DNA of 8,706 bases from an uncultured Eudoraea sp. (GTDB taxonomy: Bacteria > Bacteroidota > Bacteroidia > Flavobacteriales > Flavobacteriaceae), in assembly GCA_905479615.1 (NCBI GenBank), contig CAJQNH010000058.1, positions 1 through 8,706 on the forward strand. The letters are read 5' to 3'. Of this stretch, positions 1 to 4,893 are shown one piece after another. The notes beneath the pieces are model-generated. The model did no database searches. It worked only from the letters and a program-made list of their open reading frames with translations, and was not told the origin of the DNA. Numbering within the stretch: position 1 is the stretch's first letter; every line of letters begins with the position of its first letter. The position numbers and the translations under genes were made by a program.

Positions 1-344
1 GTAAATACCAGGGTAGAATTTGGATTATTCTCTACGCCAAAGAAATCATCAGACTTAAGATGGCCTTCTAATTTACCTTTATATTCTCCTTCAAGATCCG
101 TAGATATCAAAGAAGTCATATCTACTTCAAATTCTCCTCCAGTCAGTTTTCCTTCATCAAACATAAGGGCTCCTGATTTAAGGTTAACAGTTCCTGTATG
201 AGAACCTGTAACTTTATAAGCTTTCCAGGTAACCTTACTTTCATTAGCTTTAACTTCTTTCTTTTCTTTATTTACAGGAGAGTTAGCAACCGCTGTTGCT
301 CCAAAAACTATGGCTAATGCCAGACTTAATACATTCTTTTTCAT
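1..344 (-). CDS. YceI family secreted protein (C-terminus outside window)
   Basis: The reading frame is open from the ATG at 344 to the left edge of the window, giving the first 114 residues; the C-terminal part is missing. It starts with a classic signal peptide (basic MKKN, hydrophobic core, AxA-like site around residues 17-21, ATAVA), so the product should be periplasmic or otherwise exported. After a Lys/Glu-rich linker comes the N-terminal half of a YceI domain: SKVTWKAYKVTGSHTGTVNL, then a GGEFEVDMTS strand and a LEGHLKSDDFFGVE segment. These are recognisable landmarks of flavobacterial YceI proteins. YceI domains are lipocalin-like barrels that bind long isoprenoid or lipid ligands; the ligand here is unknown. 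It lies 46 bases downstream of the nitroreductase on the same strand, with no clear promoter of its own, so it is probably the third gene of the marR operon. Family assignment is confident, physiological role is not. Confidence 0.88.
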   Translation of the reverse strand, partial: MKKNVLSLALAIVFGATAVANSPVNKEKKEVKANESKVTWKAYKVTGSHTGTVNLKSGALMFDEGKLTGGEFEVDMTSLISTDLEGEYKGKLEGHLKSDDFFGVENNPNSTLVF

Positions 345-390
345 GTTTTCTAAATTTACTTTGTTTTAATGATTGTTTTAATTTAAGGTG

Positions 391-1023
391 TTATATATGT
401 GTGAATAATAATTCTTTTGATTGTCTTACTTTTTTATTATGTTGGGTATCATCCTCTTCAGACCTGTAACCTATGGCAGCTACAACGGAAGTGTTTAATC
501 CTTTGTCGTTTAAACCCAATAGTTCATTGTAAGTTTCGGGTTCAAAACCTTCCATGGGGCAGGCATCAATTTTTAAACTTGCCGCAGCTGAAAGTAAGTT
601 GCCTAAGGCCAAATAAGTTTGCCTTGCCGACCAGGTTTCTTTTATGTTATCAGGAAGATCTATTAATTTAGATTTCATAAAATCTCCATAAGCTTGCAAA
701 TTATTTAGTTCAATTTCTCTGGTGTCGCTAACATTAGTTAAATAGTTATCAATAAGATCCGTGTCAAAATTAGTATTGTTGGCAAAGACTATTAAATGAG
801 AGGCATCGGTGATTTGCGATTGACCCCATGAGGCTGCTTTTAATTTTTCCCTTACTTCAATATCCTTTATAATAAAGATATGGTAGGGTTGGAGCCCGTA
901 TGAGGATGGACTTAAACGAATAGCTTCTAATAAAGTCTTCAAATCTTCTTCAGATATTTGTTTTTGGCTATCAAATTTTTTGGTAGCATATCTCCAATTG
1001 AGGCTTTCAAGGTACTTGTTCAT
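391..1023 (-). CDS. NAD(P)H-dependent nitroreductase, NfsB-like
   Basis: A 210-residue FMN-dependent oxidoreductase of the nitroreductase family, about the usual length for NfsB-type enzymes (just under 220). Visible landmarks are the N-terminal FMN-phosphate region RYATKKFD (11-18), the flavin-contacting SPSSYGLQPYH (38-48), TDASHLIVF (72-80), the PMEGFEPE loop (156-162), and the C-terminal IGYRSEEDD followed by KKVR (197-200), which matches the Lys-x-Arg phosphate-binding end of NfsB. Members are homodimers that reduce quinones, nitroaromatics or other electrophiles with NAD(P)H in the cytoplasm; the natural substrate cannot be read from sequence. The ATG at 1023 lies seven bases after the marR stop, so the two genes are almost certainly co-transcribed. 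This pairing suggests that the regulator controls a detoxifying or redox-balancing enzyme. Alternative: a related dihydropteridine or quinone reductase of the same fold. Confidence 0.92.
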   Translation of the reverse strand: MNKYLESLNWRYATKKFDSQKQISEEDLKTLLEAIRLSPSSYGLQPYHIFIIKDIEVREKLKAASWGQSQITDASHLIVFANNTNFDTDLIDNYLTNVSDTREIELNNLQAYGDFMKSKLIDLPDNIKETWSARQTYLALGNLLSAAASLKIDACPMEGFEPETYNELLGLNDKGLNTSVVAAIGYRSEEDDTQHNKKVRQSKELLFTHI

Positions 1024-1030
1024 ATGTGTA

Positions 1031-1477
1031 TTAAAATTTATTTAATAAAAGATTTAATTGTTCGAGTTCTAAGTCAGAAAAATTGACTAAAATTTCTTTT
1101 TCGGCTTTATCCATCACTTTGTCCATTTCAGACAGTGATTTTAATCCTTCTTTGGTAATGCTAATCTCAACTTTACGCCGGTTAGACATGCATACTATCC
1201 TGTCCACATAACCCTTCTTCATTAATTTATCAACCAAACGGGTTGTATTACTCATTTTACTAACCATTCTCTCGTTTAAAGTCGATAGATTAGCAGGTTT
1301 ACTCTGCTGACCTCTTAGAATACGCAAGACATTAAATTGTTGTTTCGAAATTCCAAAAGGCTTAAGGGCTTGTGAGATATTGTCAGAGACCTTATTATGT
1401 ATTAACATTAAATGTATTAGTGTCCTGCTTCTTAATGGAATCTTCTTATCCGTTTTTATTACAGCTTCAACATTCAT
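1031..1477 (-). CDS. MarR family transcriptional regulator
   Basis: A 148-residue winged helix-turn-helix protein of normal MarR length. The N- and C-terminal helices (about 15-40 and 112-148) should form the dimer interface. The DNA-binding part runs from ISKQQFNVLRIL (43-54), through the recognition region LNERMVSKMSNTTRLVDKL (67-85), to the wing, GYVDRIVCMSNRRKVEISIT (89-108). The wing keeps the family's Asp-Arg and Arg-Arg pairs (D92/R93 and R100/R101). A single cysteine, Cys96, sits in the wing between those pairs and is the only Cys in the protein, so redox sensing by disulfide exchange is conceivable but unproven. It is the promoter-proximal gene, followed after seven bases by a nitroreductase and then a YceI gene. 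An 18-bp palindrome over its promoter fits autorepression. Family call is secure; the inducer is unknown. Confidence 0.93.
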   Translation of the reverse strand: MNVEAVIKTDKKIPLRSRTLIHLMLIHNKVSDNISQALKPFGISKQQFNVLRILRGQQSKPANLSTLNERMVSKMSNTTRLVDKLMKKGYVDRIVCMSNRRKVEISITKEGLKSLSEMDKVMDKAEKEILVNFSDLELEQLNLLLNKF

Positions 1478-1493
1478 GTAGTTACAATAATTG

Positions 1494-1511
1494 TATATAC
1501 AAATGTATATA
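1494..1511. promoter_or_regulatory. Putative MarR operator, 18-bp palindrome
   Basis: TATATACA (1494-1501) and TGTATATA (1504-1511) form a perfect inverted repeat with 8-bp arms and an AA spacer. Its size and AT-rich symmetry are typical of MarR dimer binding sites. It overlaps the -7 element and the expected transcription start of the marR promoter, so a bound dimer would block RNA polymerase. That this MarR binds here is inferred from position and symmetry; AT-rich palindromes also arise by chance. Confidence 0.6.
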
Positions 1512-1529
1512 TTTATTTATTACCGCCAA
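1500..1529 (-). promoter_or_regulatory. marR operon promoter (Bacteroidota type)
   Basis: Read on the minus strand, TTG (1529-1527) is followed after 19 bases by TACATTTG (1507-1500), an exact match to the Bacteroidota -33/-7 pattern TTG-N19-TAnnTTTG. Transcription would start near 1494-1496, leaving a leader of about 17-20 bases before the ATG at 1477. The leader has no Shine-Dalgarno, as expected in this phylum. It should drive marR, the nitroreductase and probably yceI. Confidence 0.75.
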
Positions 1530-1533
1530 CAAC

Positions 1534-1860
1534 TGGACAGATAAAGTTTTGTTAAATTTAGTAAGCCTAATCAGACTGTTACTTAGTTTTTGGCCGAAAT
1601 AGCACAAGGTAGGATGGAAATGATTTATCTGTTCCTGTATTTAAGCAGCCTAAAGTTTATAGGTTGCGGGAATATTGAGGGGTGATACTACCATGGAAAT
1701 TAGTTTAAGAAAGTACGGTTTATAATAACTTTTTCCGTGCGGTTGCAGTGAAGACCAGACATGTTGAAAATGCTGTCGATGCTATGTTAAAGGGGGTCGA
1801 AATATCAATTATAAATACCGCCTGTTGGCTGTTCAATAAAGTAGCGACATTGGTAAATTT
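1534..1860. other. Intergenic stretch without a convincing gene
   Basis: About 330 bases lie between the divergent marR and rhodanese promoters. I find no tRNA-like fold, strong hairpin or recognised coding frame. One plus-strand frame (from 1613) reads DGNDLSVPVFKQPKVYRLR, then meets TGA at 1676 and TAA at 1706, and is open again from 1709, running into the rhodanese region. Its run YNNFFRAVAVKTRHVENAVD has a protein-like look, but I do not recognise it and there is no proper start. It may be a decayed gene, or simply spacer. Confidence 0.5.
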
Positions 1861-1890
1861 TTGCGAAAAGTACAGGAGTTTGTACCTTCG
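1861..1890 (+). promoter_or_regulatory. Rhodanese gene promoter
   Basis: TTG (1861-1863) is separated by 19 bases from TACCTTCG (1883-1890), which matches TAnnTTTG except for one base. The predicted transcript would start near 1895-1898, roughly 12 bases ahead of the ATG at 1909. This placement argues that the in-frame TTG at 1861 is the -33 element rather than a start codon. Confidence 0.55.
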
Positions 1891-1908
1891 TCCAGAAATA
1901 AAAATAAA

Positions 1909-2217
1909 ATGGCAGATTTATTACAAGAGGAGTGGGTTGAGAAATTGGAGAATGATGATAACGCTTTTATTCTGGATGTTAGAACTCCGGAAGAAGCAAA
2001 TCAGGGACAGATTCCTGAGTCCACCACTCTGAATATTTATTTGGGACAAGAATTTTTAGACGAGCTGAAGAAATTGGATAAATCTAAAAATTATTATGTT
2101 TATTGCAGATCTGGCCAGCGAAGCCGCCAGGCTTGTGCAATAATGAACAGCATAGGTATTCCCAATGCCTACAACCTCATGGGGGGAATACTGGAATGGA
2201 AGGGAGATATAATCTAA
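1909..2217 (+). CDS. Single-domain rhodanese-like protein
   Basis: A 102-residue cytoplasmic protein made of one rhodanese domain. It has the N-terminal LDVRTPEEA (22-30), where the family's conserved Asp-Val-Arg sits, and the active-site loop YCRSGQRS (65-72) with catalytic Cys66 carrying the persulfide and Arg67/Arg71 lining the pocket. It ends with the usual NAYNLMGGILEWKG motif (86-99). Such proteins move sulfane sulfur between donors such as thiosulfate, polysulfide or protein persulfides and thiol acceptors; a six-residue loop starting with Cys is typical of sulfurtransferases rather than Cdc25-type phosphatases. I chose the ATG at 1909 rather than the upstream in-frame TTG at 1861, because homologous short rhodaneses begin just before this point and the TTG forms part of a promoter. 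Flanked by its own promoter and a hairpin terminator, it appears to be a one-gene transcription unit. Confidence 0.9.
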   Translation: MADLLQEEWVEKLENDDNAFILDVRTPEEANQGQIPESTTLNIYLGQEFLDELKKLDKSKNYYVYCRSGQRSRQACAIMNSIGIPNAYNLMGGILEWKGDII

Positions 2218-2242
2218 TTTTCTTAAACCCTTAATGCTGCAT

Positions 2243-2270
2243 CCCACTTTCAGTGGGCTCTTTTATTTTA
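2243..2270 (+). terminator. Rho-independent terminator after the rhodanese gene
   Basis: CCCACT (2243-2248) and AGTGGG (2252-2257) form a perfect 6-bp stem with a three-base TTC loop, followed by a T-rich tail (CTCTTTTATTTTA). It begins 25 bases after the rhodanese stop codon. It ends six bases before the preferred DUF2851 start at 2276, which makes the more upstream in-frame ATG at 2234 unlikely, since that start would place the whole terminator inside the gene. Confidence 0.75.
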
Positions 2271-2275
2271 GGGGT

Positions 2276-3556
2276 ATGCATGAAGATCTCCTACACTACA
2301 TCTGGAAAAATGGAAAAATTCCATTCACAAATCTATACACCTCCAGACAGAAAGCACTTCAAATTATATCTCTGGGTATTCATAATCATGATGCAGGACC
2401 TGATTTTTTTCATGCTAAATTGGAAATTGATGGACAACTTTGGGTAGGAAATGTAGAAATCCATGTAAAATCTTCTGATTGGTATGCACATCAGCATAAT
2501 ATAGATAGTAATTATGACAATGTAATATTACATGTAGTTTGGGAAGAAGATACCGTAGTATATAGGAAAAACAAGGAAGAAATACCTGCTCTTGAACTTA
2601 TAAATTTTATACCGGGATATATACTGGCAAATTATTATAAATTATTTAATTCATCCAGGGATAACTTTATCAATTGTGAGAGGGATTTGAATTCTATGGA
2701 TAAATTTAAATTTTCAGTTTGGCTGGAACGGCTATATTTTGAAAGACTGGAAGAGAAATCCAATGAAATAAACAGATTGTTGGCAGAAGCGAACAACGAT
2801 TGGGAGAAAGTACTTTTTATTCTGTTATTGAAAAACTTTGGACTAAAGTTAAACAGCGAGGCTTTTTTAAGCCTTGGCAGAGCTCTTGAATTTGGTATTG
2901 TCCGGAAGTTAACTCATAATGTTTTTCAGTTGGAAAGTGTTCTATTTGGTTTAGCAGGACTCTTGGATAATGAATCGTCTAAGGACAGGGTTTTAATCCA
3001 AATGAAGAGAGAATATTCATATTTGAGGGATAAATTCAAGATTAAAGAGAACGGTGTTCAAAAACCATCGTTTTTTAGATTACGTCCTGCCAGCTTTCCT
3101 ACTATCCGCTTATCACAACTTGCTAATTTATATGCCAGGCAACCACAATTATTTGCCAATATTATTGCCACAAAGGAAGTCGACCAGGTTTATAAAATTT
3201 TCAGTATTTCTACCAGTGAATACTGGCAAAAACATTATGTTTTTGGCAAGTTATCACCTAAAAGAGAAAATAAACTTTCAAAGAGTTTTATTAATTTATT
3301 ACTTATTAATACCATAATCCCTATGATTTTTTGCCATTCCAAATGGCAAGGAAGAGATGTAAGTTCGAGAATAATTATAATCATAAACAAACTAAAAAGC
3401 GAGGATAATAGAATTATTAGAAAATTTAATAATCTTGGAGTTAATTGCAGCAATGCTATGTATAGTCAGGCCATACTACAACTTTATAGTACTTATTGTA
3501 CCAAAAATAGATGTTTGGAATGTGTAGTAGGAGATAGTTTATTAAAAGGAAAATAG
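2276..3556 (+). CDS. DUF2851 family protein, function unknown
   Basis: A 426-residue protein recognisable as the DUF2851 family, which is widespread in Bacteroidota and has no established function. The start at 2276 gives the usual opening (MHEDLLHYIWK); an in-frame ATG at 2234 would add 14 residues that overlap a terminator. The N-terminal third carries the most conserved block: HNHDAGPDFFHAKL (36-49), WVGNVEIHVKSSDWYAHQH (56-74) and NYDNVILHVVWE (79-90), which are rich in Asp, Glu, His and Lys and look like a catalytic or metal-binding core. A long helical middle follows. The C-terminus has four cysteines, Cys391, Cys408, Cys413 and Cys416 (C-x16-C-x4-C-x2-C), suggesting a zinc or iron-sulfur site. 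There is no signal peptide, so it should be cytoplasmic. Only 12 bases separate it from the PspC gene downstream. No promoter is evident right upstream, so it may rely on read-through or an atypical site. Confidence 0.85.
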   Translation: MHEDLLHYIWKNGKIPFTNLYTSRQKALQIISLGIHNHDAGPDFFHAKLEIDGQLWVGNVEIHVKSSDWYAHQHNIDSNYDNVILHVVWEEDTVVYRKNKEEIPALELINFIPGYILANYYKLFNSSRDNFINCERDLNSMDKFKFSVWLERLYFERLEEKSNEINRLLAEANNDWEKVLFILLLKNFGLKLNSEAFLSLGRALEFGIVRKLTHNVFQLESVLFGLAGLLDNESSKDRVLIQMKREYSYLRDKFKIKENGVQKPSFFRLRPASFPTIRLSQLANLYARQPQLFANIIATKEVDQVYKIFSISTSEYWQKHYVFGKLSPKRENKLSKSFINLLLINTIIPMIFCHSKWQGRDVSSRIIIIINKLKSEDNRIIRKFNNLGVNCSNAMYSQAILQLYSTYCTKNRCLECVVGDSLLKGK

Positions 3557-3568
3557 TATTTTTAAAAA

Positions 3569-3796
3569 ATGAATATTTTCTATCGCCTTTTATATTATTT
3601 TCAGAAACGCGGCTTTGAAGTATGCAGACGGATCGCGGAGAGTCTCGGTATTAGGGCACGTGTTGTAAGAACCACTTTTATCTACCTGACGTTTGTAACT
3701 TTGGGTTTTGGGTTTGCATTATATCTGTTTTTAGCGTTTTGGCTGAGAATAAAGGATTTGATCTACACCAAAAGGAATTCGGTTTTTGATCTTTAG
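3569..3796 (+). CDS. Small PspC-domain membrane protein
   Basis: A 75-residue protein that fits the short PspC-type family of flavobacteria. The N-terminal part (about 1-33) is basic and includes RRIAESLGIRARVVRTTFIY (20-39). One hydrophobic stretch of about 25 residues (roughly 36-61) is rich in Phe, Leu and Gly (FVTLGFGFALYLFLAFWL), and a short polar tail follows (KDLIYTKRNSVFDL). PspC domains in Proteobacteria belong to the phage-shock envelope-stress response, where PspC is an inner-membrane partner of other Psp proteins; no pspA, pspB or pspF is visible here, so that role cannot be transferred directly. The gene sits 12 bases after DUF2851 and only two bases before the potassium-channel gene. 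This implies co-transcription and perhaps translational coupling, and raises the possibility that it assists or modulates the channel. Confidence 0.8.
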   Translation: MNIFYRLLYYFQKRGFEVCRRIAESLGIRARVVRTTFIYLTFVTLGFGFALYLFLAFWLRIKDLIYTKRNSVFDL

Positions 3797-3798
3797 AT

Positions 3799-4806
3799 AT
3801 GATTAGACTTTTTCGCTCTAAAATTTACATCGCAATTGCATTGATGCTATCAGTATTAATGGCAGGGACCATAGGATATCATTTTATATCCGAATTATCT
3901 TGGTTAAATTCCATTTATATGACCATAATTACGGTTACGACCGTTGGATTTAATGAAGTTGGTCCTTTGGAAACAGAAGGTAAAATATTTACAATTTTTT
4001 TAATAATATCCAGTCTCTTTATATTTGCTTACGCCATTTCTGTGATTACGGAATATTTATTCAGCAAAAATCAATTACAGCTTCTAAAAACAAAAAAGGT
4101 AAAAAAAATGATCAACAGTTTATCCAATCATGTTATTGTCTGTGGTTATGGACGTAATGGTATGCAAGCGGTGGAACGACTTAAGGCATACAAAAAACCT
4201 TTTGTAGTTATTGAAAAAGACAAAGATATTATTGAAAAGTATGAAAAAGATGTCTTATTTATTGAGGGTGATGCCAATGAAGATGAAACCTTAATAACAG
4301 CCGGAGTAAAAGATGCTCAATATCTTATCGTTACCTTACCGGATGACGCAGCTAATTTGTTTGTTGTGTTGTCAGCGCGTCAACTAAATAATAAATTATT
4401 TATCATAAGCAGGGCTTCTCAGGTTACCTCGCAAAAGAAATTGAAATTAGCAGGAGCAGATAGTGTTATCATGCCGGATAAGATAGGCGGCGATCATATG
4501 GCATCTTTGGTTGTAATACCAGATTTGATAACATTTATGGATAAATTATCCACCGAAGGGGAAAACACCACCAACCTGGAAGAAGTTGCCATTGAAGATT
4601 TTGCGGATCAAATGGAATGTAATTCCTTGAGGGACCTTGATCTTCGCAGAAAAACAGGATGTACCATTATTGGCTATATAGAGCCCAACGGTAATTATAT
4701 AATTAACCCTGAAGCGGATTTGCCTTTAGAGCCTAAGAGTAAAGTAATTGTTTTAGGAAGGCCCGAACAGATTAAAAAGCTCAACGAAATGTTTCATATA
4801 AACTAG
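3799..4806 (+). CDS. Potassium channel subunit with RCK/TrkA domains
   Basis: A 335-residue protein with the layout of MthK/Kch-like channels. TM1 spans about 8-29, a pore helix and filter 36-53, and TM2 about 62-87. A cytoplasmic RCK domain with a Rossmann nucleotide-binding motif GYGRNG (116-121) follows, with an acidic residue ending strand 2 (VVIEK, 136-140) and further family marks at GDANEDETL (157-165) and GADSVIMPD (219-227). A TrkA-C type domain (about 258-335) ends in KSKVIVLG. Four subunits should form a pore in the inner membrane, gated by ligand binding to the RCK ring. The filter reads TTVGFNE (47-53) where classical K+ channels have TVGYGD, so the third filter position is Asn instead of Gly. 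The family call is firm; strict K+ selectivity is not certain. It is the last gene of a three-gene cluster after DUF2851 and pspC. Confidence 0.9.
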   Translation: MIRLFRSKIYIAIALMLSVLMAGTIGYHFISELSWLNSIYMTIITVTTVGFNEVGPLETEGKIFTIFLIISSLFIFAYAISVITEYLFSKNQLQLLKTKKVKKMINSLSNHVIVCGYGRNGMQAVERLKAYKKPFVVIEKDKDIIEKYEKDVLFIEGDANEDETLITAGVKDAQYLIVTLPDDAANLFVVLSARQLNNKLFIISRASQVTSQKKLKLAGADSVIMPDKIGGDHMASLVVIPDLITFMDKLSTEGENTTNLEEVAIEDFADQMECNSLRDLDLRRKTGCTIIGYIEPNGNYIINPEADLPLEPKSKVIVLGRPEQIKKLNEMFHIN

Positions 4807-4830
4807 GCTGCATGAGATAATTATATTTTT

Positions 4831-4859
4831 TTGTATTACTATTTTTTAGGATATTGTCG
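4831..4859 (+). promoter_or_regulatory. Weak candidate promoter of the symporter gene
   Basis: TTG (4831-4833), 18 spacer bases and TATTGTCG (4852-4859) resemble the Bacteroidota promoter, but the -7 element differs from TAnnTTTG at two positions. It lies in the 87-base gap between the channel and the symporter genes, 34 bases ahead of the ATG. It is the best candidate I can find there, and only a tentative one. Confidence 0.25.
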
Positions 4860-4893
4860 CATTACAGACCAAATTAAACCAAAAACAACTCTT

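Noticed and set aside
345..390. Separate promoter for yceI in the nitroreductase-yceI gap
   Set aside because: The only candidate (TAAATTTA on the minus strand) lacks the final G, and no TTG is present upstream in range.
1614..1685. 23-codon small open frame MEMIYLFLYLSS...
   Set aside because: Too short, with no supporting promoter, ribosome site or known small-protein family.
1861..1908. Longer rhodanese start at TTG
   Set aside because: The TTG fits as the -33 element of a promoter, and the added residues are not typical of short rhodaneses; the ATG at 1909 is better.
1748..2032. 94-codon plus-strand frame starting at GTG
   Set aside because: It overlaps the rhodanese gene in another frame over half its length, has no recognisable domain and begins at a non-ATG codon; only its upstream portion is kept as a possible remnant.
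2215..2222. TAATTTTC as a promoter for DUF2851
   Set aside because: Mismatch in the key final G and no TTG at 17-23 bases upstream; it also precedes the terminator.
2234..2275. Upstream ATG of DUF2851
   Set aside because: The 14 extra codons contain the full terminator hairpin, and the family normally begins with the segment starting at 2276.
3696..3703. TAACTTTG as an internal promoter for the channel gene
   Set aside because: An exact -7 match but inside the pspC coding region with no TTG at the right spacing; such 8-mers are frequent in AT-rich DNA.
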